A stretch of DNA of 64,000 nucleotides from UM-FILTER-40-17 sp032251335 (GTDB taxonomy: Bacteria > Bacteroidota > Bacteroidia > Flavobacteriales > Flavobacteriaceae). The DNA is taken from assembly GCA_032251335.1 (NCBI GenBank), contig JAVVDW010000006.1, forward strand, positions 1 through 64,000, read 5' to 3'. The position numbers and the translations under genes were made by a program. The notes under the pieces were generated by a model, which was not told the DNA's origin, did not search any database, and saw only the letters and a program-made list of their open reading frames with translations. Of the stretch, positions 24,892-34,272 are shown piece after piece. Position 1 is the stretch's first letter, and each line of letters starts with the position of its first letter.

Positions 24892-24953
24892 TTTGGATAT
24901 GGCAAGGCGCCCCTTTTCAAGTAAAAAAACAATAATAAGAATGCATCAAATAG

Positions 24954-26867
24954 CTATTGGGATAATTGTTCTTGAATGTTAGACCAACGTTCCATCAGGT
25001 TTTGGAGTTCTTGTTGCTGTTTTTCCATCTTTTCAAAAAATGAAGCTTCCACGGTCTTGCCGTTGTCTTGCGCTGCCGTCAAAAGAAGGTTTTGTTTGGC
25101 GATTTCTTTTTCCAATTGGTCAATATCCGATTCTATTTGGGTCAATTTTCTTTGAAGTGCTTTGGTTTCGGAGCTGATAGGTTCCTGCTTGAACGTTTTT
25201 TCGGTTTTGGCGGGTTTTGGCTGCTCCACCGTGTTCTTTTTTTCGATGGCTCTAAAGTCTTCCACTTTCCGCTGGTCTAAGAAGAACTGAATGTCACCTA
25301 AATATTCTTTGATGGTGTGGTTTTTAAACTCGTACACCTTATTGGTCAGTCCTTGTAGGAAATCGCGGTCATGTGAAATTAAAATCAGCGTGCCGTCAAA
25401 GTGATGGAGCGCCTGCTTTAGGATGTTTTTAGATTTGATGTCGAGGTGGTTTGTCGGTTCGTCCATCACCAAAACATTGATGGGTTGCAGTAACATTTTA
25501 CACAAAGCCAGTCGGTTGCGTTCGCCACCGGAAAGCACTTTTACTTTTTTGTGCACATCGTCGCCACGGAACAAAAACGATCCAAGCATGTCTCTTACCT
25601 TGCTTCGGTTGGTGTCGTTGGCGGCGTTTTCCATGGTTTCCAGCAGCGTAATCTCTCCATCGAGGTATTCGGCTTGGTTTTGGGCAAAATAACCAATTTG
25701 GACGTTGTGGCCTACCTTGAGTTTTCCTTCGTGTGAGAGTTCGTTGACTAAAATCTTGGCAAAGGTTGTTTTTCCCTGACCATTTTGCCCCACAAAGGCG
25801 GTTTTGCTCCCGCGCTCTATAAGGATACTGATGTCGTTCAACACCATTTTGTTGCCATAGGATTTTGAAATATGTTCGGCTTCAAAAATGACCTTTCCGG
25901 GCTGAACGGAGACGTGAAAGCGAATGTTCATGGTGCTGTTGTCTTCTTCGTCCACTTCAATACGGTCTATTTTATCCAGTTTTTTAATCAGCGACTGCGC
26001 CATGGAAGCTTTAGAAGCTTTGGCACGAAATTTTTCGATGAGGCGTTCGGTTTGTTGGATTTGACGTTCCTGATTTTTTTGTGCTTGTTGTTGTTGTTCG
26101 CGAATTTCGTTGCGCAAAAGTAAGAACTTAGAATACGGTTTGTTGTAGTCATAGATTCGACCCAAAGAAATTTCGATAGTTCTGTTGGTGACGTTGTCCA
26201 GAAACATTTTATCGTGAGATACGATGACGACCACTCCCGGAAAATTTCGCAAAAACTGTTCGAGCCAAAGTATAGACTCTATATCGAGATGGTTTGTAGG
26301 TTCATCTAGTAGTAGAATGTCGTTTTGTTGCAAGAGGAGTTTGGCCAGCTCAATGCGCATGCGCCAACCACCCGAAAATGTATCGGTGATTTTATCAAAA
26401 TCTTCTCTGTTGAAACCCAGTCCGAGTAATATTTTTTCTGTTTCGCCTTCGTAGTTGTAACCGCCAATCAAATCAAATCGATGGGTGAGGTCACTCAAAT
26501 CTTCAATAAGTTTGTGGTAGCCGTCTGATTCGTAATCGGTACGCGTTTCGAGTTGGTGATTGATTTCTGACAGTTTTTTTTCGATGGTTTTAATCTCATC
26601 GAAAGCTTCGTAGGCTTCGTTCAGCACTGTTCGGCCTGGGATAAAGTCGATGTCTTGGCGCAGAAAACCTATTTTTACGGCTTTGTCTGTGGCAATGGCA
26701 CCTGTATCGTATTTGATGTCGCCGGCCAACACTTTTAACAAGGTTGACTTTCCGGCGCCATTTTTCCCTATGAGACCCACGCGATCTCCGGCAGAAAGCT
26801 TGAATGTAATTCCTTCAAAAAGATTGACTCCGGAAAATGAAACCGTCAGGTTGTGTATGTTTAGCAT
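24954..26867 (-). CDS. ABC-F family ATPase (ribosome-associated, Uup/YdiF-like)
   Basis: A 637-residue soluble protein with two ABC ATPase domains and no membrane part. Walker A sequences are GLIGKNGAGKST (about residues 33-44) and FVGQNGQGKT. Signature motifs are FSGGWRMRIELAK and LSGGERNRLALCK, and Walker B/D-loops are LLLDEPTNHLD and LVMDEPTNHLD. Between the domains lies the helical P-site tRNA-interaction linker, and the end is a coiled coil (EKEIAKQNLLLTAA) as in Uup. ABC-F proteins act on stalled ribosomes; some give antibiotic protection, but this housekeeping-like member is probably a translation factor. Confidence 0.92.
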   Translation of the reverse strand: MLNIHNLTVSFSGVNLFEGITFKLSAGDRVGLIGKNGAGKSTLLKVLAGDIKYDTGAIATDKAVKIGFLRQDIDFIPGRTVLNEAYEAFDEIKTIEKKLSEINHQLETRTDYESDGYHKLIEDLSDLTHRFDLIGGYNYEGETEKILLGLGFNREDFDKITDTFSGGWRMRIELAKLLLQQNDILLLDEPTNHLDIESILWLEQFLRNFPGVVVIVSHDKMFLDNVTNRTIEISLGRIYDYNKPYSKFLLLRNEIREQQQQAQKNQERQIQQTERLIEKFRAKASKASMAQSLIKKLDKIDRIEVDEEDNSTMNIRFHVSVQPGKVIFEAEHISKSYGNKMVLNDISILIERGSKTAFVGQNGQGKTTFAKILVNELSHEGKLKVGHNVQIGYFAQNQAEYLDGEITLLETMENAANDTNRSKVRDMLGSFLFRGDDVHKKVKVLSGGERNRLALCKMLLQPINVLVMDEPTNHLDIKSKNILKQALHHFDGTLILISHDRDFLQGLTNKVYEFKNHTIKEYLGDIQFFLDQRKVEDFRAIEKKNTVEQPKPAKTEKTFKQEPISSETKALQRKLTQIESDIDQLEKEIAKQNLLLTAAQDNGKTVEASFFEKMEKQQQELQNLMERWSNIQEQLSQ

Positions 26868-26907
26868 GCTTTGTAATGATTGTTACGCAATGGGACGGAT
26901 AATACGT

Positions 26908-26915
26908 TATTTTTG
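26908..26915 (+). promoter_or_regulatory. -7 element for the DUF983 gene
   Basis: TATTTTTG fits TAnnTTTG, 33 bases before ATG 26949. The closest upstream TTG is 25 bases away rather than 19, so this is a weak call. Confidence 0.35.
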
Positions 26916-26948
26916 ACAACGAAAATCCCGATTAATTTTTTTTTGCAA

Positions 26949-27329
26949 ATGTTAAAAAAAGGAACGAAACTAAACAGTATTTTAACAGGAACTTGTCCGA
27001 GATGCCAAAATGAGTCTATGTATCTGGAAAAGAACCCTTATAAAGTAAGTACAATTTTTAAAATGCACGAACGCTGTGGTTCTTGTGGGCTGATTTACAA
27101 AATAGAGCCTTCCTTCTTTTTCGGTGCCATGTATGTGAGTTATGCATTGGGTGTGGCCGTTGCTACAGCTTTTTTTATACTTTCTTATCTAATAGCCGGT
27201 TTCAATCTGATAGAGACCTTTGTGGTCATCATCGTAGGGTTGTTTTTGATTTTACCGCTGTTGATGCGCTATTCCAGAAATATATGGATTAATTTTTTTG
27301 TGGATTATAAGGCTTCTGATTCGCGATAG
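26949..27329 (+). CDS. DUF983 zinc-ribbon membrane protein
   Basis: A 126-residue protein. The N-terminus has two Cys pairs (TCPRCQNE and HERCGSCGL) that would bind zinc, then FFFGAMYVSYALGV and two membrane helices. This is the DUF983 family layout. The frame is open 23 codons further upstream, but MLKKGTKLNSIL at 26949 is the family start and lies downstream of a -7 box. The last 25 bases overlap the convergent FAD oxidoreductase gene. Function unknown. Confidence 0.8.
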   Translation: MLKKGTKLNSILTGTCPRCQNESMYLEKNPYKVSTIFKMHERCGSCGLIYKIEPSFFFGAMYVSYALGVAVATAFFILSYLIAGFNLIETFVVIIVGLFLILPLLMRYSRNIWINFFVDYKASDSR

Positions 27330-28372
27330 TGTTGGTAGCGTTTGATGTCTATTTCTTTGGGTAAAGGTAGTCCTTTTTCGATGTGTTGAAACAATGTGTT
27401 GGCCATGGATGGTGCCAACAATACGCCTCGCGTACCCATGCCGTTGAGTACGTACAATTGAGAAAACACCGGATGTTTTCCTACAAGCGGTCTTCTGTCT
27501 TTTACGGTAGGCCTGATGCCGGCATAATGTCTCAAAACCTCAATGTCCGTATCCACCATAGTATTGAGCTTTTCCAGAAGATCGTCTAAGCCTTCTTTTG
27601 TGGGCATTTCATTTTCAAAGCTTCTTTCGTAGGTACTGCCACAAAGATACCTGTCGTTCTCAAGCGGTATGATAAAAACGGGCCCTTTCAGTATGTGGTT
27701 TAAGCATAATTTTTTTGATTCAAATTCCACCAGTTGTCCTTTGTTGGGAATAAGCGGTAAGTAGTTGAAATAAGGGTTGTTTGTAAGTTGCATGCCTTCT
27801 GCAAAGACGATGCGCTTATACACAGTATCTTTGTACACTATTTTTTGATTTTTGCATTTTAAAGCGGTATAATCAAAAGTGGCTGTTTGAATTTTATTTT
27901 GTTGGAAGAGGTATGATTTATAGGAATCAATCAATTTTTCTGTGTCAACTCTGCCTGTTTTTTCTACGCATCCCAAGCCGTGAATTGCCCGTATATGGCT
28001 GTTGTTGTTTTTAAGCGGCTCCGGCCACATATAGTTTTTTAATATCTCTTGTTTAGAGACCGCTTTCCATTTTTCAATTTCTTGCAGGTTGGCAAATTTT
28101 CTAACTACATTTATTTTATAATCGAGTTTTTGTTGAAGTTTTTGCTCCAGTTTATTGTAAAAATGAGCTGCAAAGGCCATTTGATTTTCGGCTTCCCAAA
28201 TGGGGGTAAATCTTTTGAGTACAATAGGGTTGTAAAGTCCACCTGCCACTTTGGAGGCATTGCTTCTGTCGCTGTCTATTACCTTAAATGATATATTTTC
28301 AGCTTCAAGCATCTCACAAAGCGACACACCTGCCAAGCCCAGTCCTACAATCAAATAATCTGATGTTTCCAT
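27305..28372 (-). CDS. FAD-dependent oxidoreductase (DAO family)
   Basis: A 355-residue flavoprotein of the glycine/D-amino-acid oxidase fold. The dinucleotide-binding GLGLAGVSLCEMLE begins at residue 10, NASKVAGGLYNPIVLKRFTP follows, and the C-terminal YAGIRPTVKDRRPLVG with GMGTRGVLLAPSMA closes the FAD site. The substrate is probably an amine, or the enzyme may be a MnmC-like C-terminal oxidase; it is unassigned. The start codon directly follows the terminator of the gldKLMN operon. This gene commonly neighbours the gld cluster in flavobacteria. Confidence 0.8.
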   Translation of the reverse strand: METSDYLIVGLGLAGVSLCEMLEAENISFKVIDSDRSNASKVAGGLYNPIVLKRFTPIWEAENQMAFAAHFYNKLEQKLQQKLDYKINVVRKFANLQEIEKWKAVSKQEILKNYMWPEPLKNNNSHIRAIHGLGCVEKTGRVDTEKLIDSYKSYLFQQNKIQTATFDYTALKCKNQKIVYKDTVYKRIVFAEGMQLTNNPYFNYLPLIPNKGQLVEFESKKLCLNHILKGPVFIIPLENDRYLCGSTYERSFENEMPTKEGLDDLLEKLNTMVDTDIEVLRHYAGIRPTVKDRRPLVGKHPVFSQLYVLNGMGTRGVLLAPSMANTLFQHIEKGLPLPKEIDIKRYQHYRESEAL

Positions 28373-28400
28373 AAAAAAAAACTCCCGACGTAGCGGGAGT
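28373..28400 (-). terminator. Rho-independent terminator of the gldKLMN operon
   Basis: On the minus strand ACTCCCG, a six-base loop and CGGGAGT are followed by a nine-base T run. It lies 19 bases beyond the gldN stop, and the T run touches the start codon of the next gene. Confidence 0.85.
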
Positions 28401-28418
28401 TCAGTTTAGATTTTCATT

Positions 28419-29306
28419 CTAATAATTCCACATATCCTGCTCTATGTTGCGAATACTTTCGCGTATTCTGTCAGACTCGAGCAATTGCATAAGGGCATTG
28501 TCGTTCATGTAGTCTTTCACGTCGCGGTTTCCGTAAATGTTTTCTTCTCTATAAATGATGCCGTTAAACCTTCTGGCAACCAGAAGACGGTCAAAAGAAA
28601 ACGGACTGGCCGAGTTGGAGCCGTTGTATGCTTTAGCCTGGTGGAGTATTTCCCTAGCGCTTGGATACCAAACCCAAAAAAGCTCTACAAGATCCGGATT
28701 TTCAGAATCGATAAAGTTGACGTCGGGTGCAACCGGAGCAATGCCTAGGAGTCTGTAGCGAAGTTCGCCGAGTCTTTTGTCAAAATACCACATGCCGCGG
28801 ATGTGATATTCTTGGATGTCATAGGCTGTGAGGTCGCGTCGGTCTATGTATTCTGCGGATAATTTTTCACCTGCGTTGATTTGTTCACGACCCAGGTCGG
28901 TGGTGTCCACCTTGCTCATGCCTGCCAAGATATCTTCGTAACTTACGGGTTGGCGAAAATAGGTGTCTGCATAGACATCCATGATTTCACCACTTTCGAT
29001 ACCATCTACCAACACTTTAAAAAGCGAACGTCTGTTGGCGTCAATATTTGTAGAATCTACCGGAAAATAGAAGGGGAAATTGACCCGTTCGTCGAGATCT
29101 ATAATTTCCCAAACCACTTTGGACCAGAGTACATCTCTATTGTCAACGTAACCAAAGCTCAGTGGCTCAAAATCTTCCATATTGTCGAGTTCCAGCATGA
29201 GTTCTGCTTCTTCAGGCGTATAGGCGTTCAAAAGATGTGCTTGAGAGAAAACGAATCCACTCACCAGCATCATCAAAGACAACATCCATTTTTGTAAGCA
29301 CTTCAT
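28419..29306 (-). CDS. gldN: Gliding motility/T9SS ring protein GldN
   Basis: A 295-residue periplasmic protein with signal peptide (MKCLQKWMLSLMMLVSGFVF, cut before QAHLL). It has the GldN/PorN pattern: WSKVVWEIIDLDERVNFPFYF in the first third, YADTYFRQPVSYEDIL, then EYHIRGMWYFDKRLGELRYR and IGFFWVWYPSAREIL-like text near the end. GldN binds GldM and forms a periplasmic ring with the lipoprotein GldK in the type IX secretion machine. It is the last gene of gldKLMN, followed by a terminator. Confidence 0.92.
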   Translation of the reverse strand: MKCLQKWMLSLMMLVSGFVFSQAHLLNAYTPEEAELMLELDNMEDFEPLSFGYVDNRDVLWSKVVWEIIDLDERVNFPFYFPVDSTNIDANRRSLFKVLVDGIESGEIMDVYADTYFRQPVSYEDILAGMSKVDTTDLGREQINAGEKLSAEYIDRRDLTAYDIQEYHIRGMWYFDKRLGELRYRLLGIAPVAPDVNFIDSENPDLVELFWVWYPSAREILHQAKAYNGSNSASPFSFDRLLVARRFNGIIYREENIYGNRDVKDYMNDNALMQLLESDRIRESIRNIEQDMWNY

Positions 29307-29318
29307 ATATACGAGTTA

Positions 29319-30878
29319 TTAATTTGTCAATTCTATTAACACAGGAGAAACCTTTTTCAAAAGGTAATTGCTGTTACCAATCAAACTGGCATTCACGTCA
29401 AATATTTGAATAATGTCACCCCTGACGGCGCGGCTCAATGCGCTTTTAGCACGGGCATCCAGTTTGTTGCCATTTACTTCTATGGTAGGTTGTCCGGGAA
29501 CTTTAAATTTGAAGCTATTGACGTTTAATTTCAGGTCAAAATCAAAATCAAAAATGGTGGCGCCTACTGTAGATATTTCTAAACTGTTTCGCTGCATTTT
29601 AACAGTGCCGTCTTCGCCGCGGATGGTTCCGGTTGGTCGCGGAATATCTTTGATTCGGAACTGTTTGGAGGTTGGAATTTTTTCGCCCTCTATTTCGCCG
29701 GTTACATTGATGGTTACCTCTCTTCCTGTGCCGGGTTTCATGATGTAGGAAGTCCCGTTTACACGTTGCATACCCGGTGCACTTGCCTGAATTTTGTTAT
29801 CCGGTACTCCCGGCATGGAAATGGTAATGGGGTTGTCAACGCCGCGATACACCACATTCATTTTATCGGCAGAGATAACGGCCTCGTTGGGTTTAGAAAT
29901 TACGGAGTAGGATTGTTCTACAGCAACAGGGACTTCTTCTCCGTCTTGTTGGAAAAATAGTGTTCCGGTTATTTTGTGTTCTCCGGCATTTCCGGCGGGC
30001 ACTTTTAACTGAATGACGCCCCCTTCAACGGTAAAATCGCCTTCTTTTAAATCTCTTCCGTCTAATTGTAATTCCACACGATCCGGCCTAGATATGCGAT
30101 CGATTTTTCCCACTACGATGCGTCCGTCAAAAGTTTGCCCTTGGTAGTAGGCGCTTCTGTCTTGTTCGAGTAAGGTGTTAAAATTCTTTAAAGATATTTG
30201 TTCTGTCAATTCGCCCTCAAGCATCTTCGAAAGTATTTGGTATTCCGTATTTTTTGCATCGTTTTGCATTTGCGAAAACTTGGTGATGCTGGTAATGAGC
30301 GGTTGCAGATTAAAATGGTACTTCATATAATCTATGCTAATACCACTTCTGTTTTTGACTTGATCAACGTTAAATTTGCTTTGTACGTCTTTGATCAATT
30401 CTTTATAAGCGGGGCCTAAGGCGGCCAGGCTTTCTACAATGCCGTCCCGATAGGTATTGATTTGACTTAAAAATTCTTTGCCATCTGCTTTTAATACATC
30501 ACCATTAAAGAATTTTTGATCAATATAGTCGGTTTTATCCATCACTTCATAGTCCGTAGGATCTTTGACGGTTGCTTTGGCTTCGTTTTTGACGCCTTCC
30601 AAATACTGATAGAATTGATCTGTCAGCGATTTCACTTCTTCGGCACTCGCTTTGAGTTTGCCGTATTTGTCGGGTTGTTCTTCTGCTTTGAGGTCTAAGC
30701 CCGCCATAAAAGTACTGTTTCTGGTGTCTGTAGTTTGGTTGGACTGTTCCAGTCTTTCGTTGAGTACGCCAAAAGCTGATATCACCTCTTTGGAGACTTG
30801 CAGGGCAAGCATGGCGATAAACACCAAATACATGAGGTTAATCATTTTTTGCCTTGGAGATAATTTTCCGGTAGCCAT
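29319..30878 (-). CDS. gldM: Gliding motility/T9SS motor subunit GldM
   Basis: A 519-residue inner-membrane protein with one membrane helix near the N-terminus (KMINLMYLVFIAMLALQVSK) and a long periplasmic part of four beta-rich domains reaching towards the GldK-GldN ring. With GldL it forms the proton-driven rotary motor that powers type IX secretion and gliding. Length and the N-terminal ATGKLSPRQKMINLMYLVF match the family. It is 36 bases downstream of gldL and 12 bases upstream of gldN. Confidence 0.95.
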   Translation of the reverse strand: MATGKLSPRQKMINLMYLVFIAMLALQVSKEVISAFGVLNERLEQSNQTTDTRNSTFMAGLDLKAEEQPDKYGKLKASAEEVKSLTDQFYQYLEGVKNEAKATVKDPTDYEVMDKTDYIDQKFFNGDVLKADGKEFLSQINTYRDGIVESLAALGPAYKELIKDVQSKFNVDQVKNRSGISIDYMKYHFNLQPLITSITKFSQMQNDAKNTEYQILSKMLEGELTEQISLKNFNTLLEQDRSAYYQGQTFDGRIVVGKIDRISRPDRVELQLDGRDLKEGDFTVEGGVIQLKVPAGNAGEHKITGTLFFQQDGEEVPVAVEQSYSVISKPNEAVISADKMNVVYRGVDNPITISMPGVPDNKIQASAPGMQRVNGTSYIMKPGTGREVTINVTGEIEGEKIPTSKQFRIKDIPRPTGTIRGEDGTVKMQRNSLEISTVGATIFDFDFDLKLNVNSFKFKVPGQPTIEVNGNKLDARAKSALSRAVRGDIIQIFDVNASLIGNSNYLLKKVSPVLIELTN

Positions 30879-30914
30879 TCGTTAGTTTTTTAAGGTTTTA
30901 AATTGATACAACAC

Positions 30915-31538
30915 TTAATTTTTACTGCTCATAGCTGTTAACATACCTCCGTAAACTGAATTTAGCGATGAAAGGTTTTGCGTCAATGATTGCAATTGGG
31001 TTCTGAGTTTATCTGCGTTTTCAACCACTTCGTCATTGATGGCCGCTTGTCTGCTGGCGGCTTCTACCTGAACTTTATAAAGGCTGTTTAAAGATTCCAT
31101 TTGGGCTGCGGCCAATGAAATTTCTTCGCTGTATCGTTTGGTAGAGTTCAAAGAATCTGCTGTGGGTGCAATTTGTTTGGCAGCACCTTCAAAACTGCGA
31201 ATGCTGTTACCAAGACTCTCCATTAGGTCTGAATCTATTTTCGCTTCTTTTAATATTTTGTCTAATTTTTCTGAAAGCAATCCCTCCGGGGTGGCAGGTC
31301 TGTCTGTTTTTTCTTTATTTGCCAATTCCGGGTAAACCAAAGACCAATCGTAGTCTTCATCCGGGTTGTCAAAAGCAGAGGCGAAGAATACCAAGGCTTC
31401 AACCACAAGACCTATGGTCAACATTAAACCGCCGGTAATAACACCGTATTCTATGTGTTGAATTTTAAACAAAGCGCCAATGATAACAATCGCTGCACCA
31501 ACGCTGTAGAGGACGTGAAATAAAGTTTTTTTGTTCAT
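30915..31538 (-). CDS. gldL: Gliding motility/T9SS motor subunit GldL
   Basis: A 207-residue inner-membrane protein. Two helices occupy residues 7-55, with GAAIVIIGALFKI and GLMLTIGLVVEALVFFASAF; the Glu in VVEAL is the conserved charged residue in the membrane linked to proton passage. The cytoplasmic tail is helical. GldL surrounds the GldM helices in a 5:2 complex. It is slightly shorter than some homologues. It sits between gldK and gldM in the usual order. Confidence 0.95.
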   Translation of the reverse strand: MNKKTLFHVLYSVGAAIVIIGALFKIQHIEYGVITGGLMLTIGLVVEALVFFASAFDNPDEDYDWSLVYPELANKEKTDRPATPEGLLSEKLDKILKEAKIDSDLMESLGNSIRSFEGAAKQIAPTADSLNSTKRYSEEISLAAAQMESLNSLYKVQVEAASRQAAINDEVVENADKLRTQLQSLTQNLSSLNSVYGGMLTAMSSKN

Positions 31539-31617
31539 GATAAAGGATTTTGGATACTTTTAGTTGATTAATTTAGTTGGATATAATAAAAATTTAGTTG
31601 GGGGAAATTCATTCTTG

Positions 31618-33003
31618 TTATTTTCCTTTTTTGCGCATACGGGTTTGTGGGCCGAAAGCATTGGTGCTGCCGCCATTGTAATCTTGTACGGTACGGAAAC
31701 CGATATAACTCCTAGCAGAATCGGCATATTCATAATCGCGTGTACTCACTTGAAGAAAATAAGCCACATCTTTCCACGATCCGCCACGAATTACCTTTTT
31801 AGGATTGTTTTGATCTGTAGTATTTGGATTCATAGACGACATTACATTGTAGGAGGTAGGGTCGTAGGAGGAATCTGTCCATTCAGACACGTTGCCCGAC
31901 ATATTGTAGAGATTGTAATCGTTGGGCTTGTAAGATTTTGCTTCTACCGTATAGAGTGCGTCATCTGCGGCATAATCACCGCGAAGTGGTTTGAAGTTGG
32001 CATAGAAACAATTTCGGTCATTTTTGGTGTATGGACCGCCCCAAGGATATGCTGCGCTTTCCAGTCCGCCTCTTGCTGCATATTCCCACTCAGCTTCGGT
32101 GGGTAATCTAAAGGCACTTACCAGAGGCAGGCGACGCTGGCTTTGGTATGCATTTTTGTAGTTGGTTCGCCAAACGGCAAAAGCTTTGGCTTGTTTCCAT
32201 GTCACGCCCACCACCGGATAATCACTGTAGGCATCGTGCCAAAAGTAATCGTTGTGCATGGGTTCGTTGTAGGAGTAGTTAAAGTCTTTTATCCAAACCG
32301 TAGTGTCCGGATAAACCTCGATGATTTCTCTTTGTACAAAATCGCTTCTTTTTCCGTTCGTTTTCGCGGCTGCTTCTATGTCTATCCAGGTAAATTCGTA
32401 TTTAATCTTGTCCCAGTCAACGGTTCTACGTCCGTTATACACATCTTCATCCTTGAGGAATATAGAATCCATAACTTCCGCATAATACTCATCCGGATAG
32501 TCATCTGTGCTCCAAATCAAATCAATTCTTTTGTTGATTTTTCTGCCCTCATAACCGGTCGGACCCATGCCACCATAGTTTTTAAGGCGGTATTTCTCAT
32601 ACACACTTAAATCTGTAGTGTCAACGTCCATAAAAGCGTATTGCGCTATCGGATTAACTTTCGGGTCTGTGAATCCCATTTCATCAGCGAGGACTGCCAA
32701 TTTAAAACGAACGATGGAATCTCTCACATCGTAAACAAATTGTCTGTATTCGCTATTGGTAATTTCAGTTTCGTCCATATAAAAGGAGCGAACTGTAACA
32801 GTCTTTAGCGGTGCATCTTGCACGCCTGCCAAATCTTCGGAAGCCTTGCCCATTGTGAAAGCACCGCCGGGAACCAGAGTCATGCCATAGGGTTTTTCAG
32901 GAAACCATTTTTTGGTCTTGATACCAACCAACTCACCTTTATCATTCTTGTTACAAGAAAAAAGGAGGGCACTTGTAAGTAAAATTAACAATAGTCTTTT
33001 CAT
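31618..33003 (-). CDS. gldK: Gliding motility/T9SS lipoprotein GldK
   Basis: A 461-residue outer-membrane lipoprotein with lipobox LLFSC at Cys16. It has a formylglycine-generating-enzyme (SUMF1) fold: YGMTLVPGGAFTMGKASED, SFYMDETEITNSEYRQFV, VVGVTWKQAKAFAVWR, RLPTEAEWEYAARGG and VIRGGSW. GldK is structural rather than an enzyme, forming the periplasmic ring with GldN. First gene of the operon. The upstream gene is 108 bases away on the same strand, and a promoter candidate lies between. Confidence 0.95.
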   Translation of the reverse strand: MKRLLLILLTSALLFSCNKNDKGELVGIKTKKWFPEKPYGMTLVPGGAFTMGKASEDLAGVQDAPLKTVTVRSFYMDETEITNSEYRQFVYDVRDSIVRFKLAVLADEMGFTDPKVNPIAQYAFMDVDTTDLSVYEKYRLKNYGGMGPTGYEGRKINKRIDLIWSTDDYPDEYYAEVMDSIFLKDEDVYNGRRTVDWDKIKYEFTWIDIEAAAKTNGKRSDFVQREIIEVYPDTTVWIKDFNYSYNEPMHNDYFWHDAYSDYPVVGVTWKQAKAFAVWRTNYKNAYQSQRRLPLVSAFRLPTEAEWEYAARGGLESAAYPWGGPYTKNDRNCFYANFKPLRGDYAADDALYTVEAKSYKPNDYNLYNMSGNVSEWTDSSYDPTSYNVMSSMNPNTTDQNNPKKVIRGGSWKDVAYFLQVSTRDYEYADSARSYIGFRTVQDYNGGSTNAFGPQTRMRKKGK

Positions 33004-33040
33004 AAATCGCTGTCGTTTCTCCTGTATGTTTAGTTCGATG

Positions 33041-33072
33041 TAAACGTATTAAATTAATTTATATAATGCAAT
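33041..33072 (-). promoter_or_regulatory. Candidate gldK promoter
   Basis: On the minus strand ATTG (33069-33072), a 20-base spacer and TACGTTTA (33041-33048) approximate TTTG-N19-TAnnTTTG. The start site would be near 33034, leaving a ~30-base leader with AGGAG in it. Confidence 0.45.
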
Positions 33073-33111
33073 TACGCCCAGTTTTTTTCTGTGAATGTAG
33101 CAATTTTATCG

Positions 33112-34272
33112 TTAAAACTTATTGAAGGCTTTCCACCATCTGTCCGGAATTACATTTTCGCAAGCATCTAAATAATCTTGATGGTTGCAGGGTATTAACG
33201 TGTCATAACTTATTTTAGTATGAACACCGGAATTTGAATTTGTAATCTCCATCCACCATCGTCCACTAATCGGGCTTTGGTAAAAAACCATTTCTTGATC
33301 GGTCTGTGCCACGATAAATCTTTTGTAATCTGCTCTGGAAGTAAACGGATAGTCGTGCATTCTATTGTGAAATCCTTCAATAAAATACCAGATGATTTGC
33401 GAAATAAGCTGTTCGGCAATTTCAGCATGTCGGTTTTGCTTGATTTCAAATATACTGAAAGAACTCACTTTGTCGCTTATGCCGGCATATCTGGCCAGTG
33501 CGCAAACTTCAAGCCCGTCAAATCCGTTTGGTTGGTGTGTGGTGGCAAAGCCGGTTTCTATGCTTTTTATGCTGTTAAAATCCAAACTCACAATATCTGC
33601 ATCGCGCATCAGTGTCTCAGCTGTGCTGATATCTGCTTTGAGTGTGCCAAGGCGCAGGGATTCAAAATGTAAAGAATCTAACAGTTGAATTTCTTCCTGG
33701 GTGTTCAGAAAAGACTGATAGCCCAGATTGGCATAGTTAAAAAGGATGGTTGGTTTGTCAACAATCATTTTTCCAATGGTGTTGTGAGCGTTTAGCGCCG
33801 TGCTAGCATCTCCTATGTCAAAACATTGATCAATATTGAGCACGTTGACCAATTGCTCCAAATGCTTATAGGCTTCGTATTGTTGATACAAATAGGATTG
33901 TGAACCACCCAAAAGAATGGGAATAACATTTCTTTTTACAAGCGACTCTATCAGCCGTGTGAGCGCATCGGTTGACGATTCTTGTGTATTGCTGATGACA
34001 AAAGTCCCCAAATCTATCATTTTGGCGTGCCAATCGCCCACATAAAGCTGATAAAGCGTTTTTCTGATTTTATCAAAATCTACATAGTCACGGGTGGTGT
34101 CGTTGGTAGCACTGTCATCAATTGTCAAAATAGCCAACGCAATATCTTCGGGCATCGGAAAAGTGTCGCCTGTATTGATGAGCAACTTCCTGCCTAGAGC
34201 TTGTTCCGGAAGTGAGTGTACCCATTCACACAACTCGAATGAAACGGGATTTAGGTGGTCAAAAACGTCCAT
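33112..34272 (-). CDS. Arginase/agmatinase-fold protein lacking the metal motifs
   Basis: A 386-residue protein of the ureohydrolase fold, often labelled formimidoylglutamase in this phylum. The positions of the Mn-binding motifs are altered: GGDHS is GGSQSYLYQ (122-130), DAHxD is NIDQCFDIG (146-154), and SxDxDxxDP is SLDFNSIKSIE. So most His/Asp ligands for the binuclear centre are gone, and ureohydrolase activity is unlikely. Fold-level strings remain (PIGLGG-like ILLGG, FDGLEVCALARYAG). The gene lies between topA and gldK; its start codon directly follows the topA stop. I recall this neighbourhood as conserved in flavobacteria. Confidence 0.75.
   Translation of the reverse strand: MDVFDHLNPVSFELCEWVHSLPEQALGRKLLINTGDTFPMPEDIALAILTIDDSATNDTTRDYVDFDKIRKTLYQLYVGDWHAKMIDLGTFVISNTQESSTDALTRLIESLVKRNVIPILLGGSQSYLYQQYEAYKHLEQLVNVLNIDQCFDIGDASTALNAHNTIGKMIVDKPTILFNYANLGYQSFLNTQEEIQLLDSLHFESLRLGTLKADISTAETLMRDADIVSLDFNSIKSIETGFATTHQPNGFDGLEVCALARYAGISDKVSSFSIFEIKQNRHAEIAEQLISQIIWYFIEGFHNRMHDYPFTSRADYKRFIVAQTDQEMVFYQSPISGRWWMEITNSNSGVHTKISYDTLIPCNHQDYLDACENVIPDRWWKAFNKF

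Noticed and set aside
24744..24935. 63-codon ORF between the CPBP protease and the ABC-F gene
   Set aside because: It is read over a degenerate copy of a dispersed repeat, has no ribosome site and no family-like sequence.
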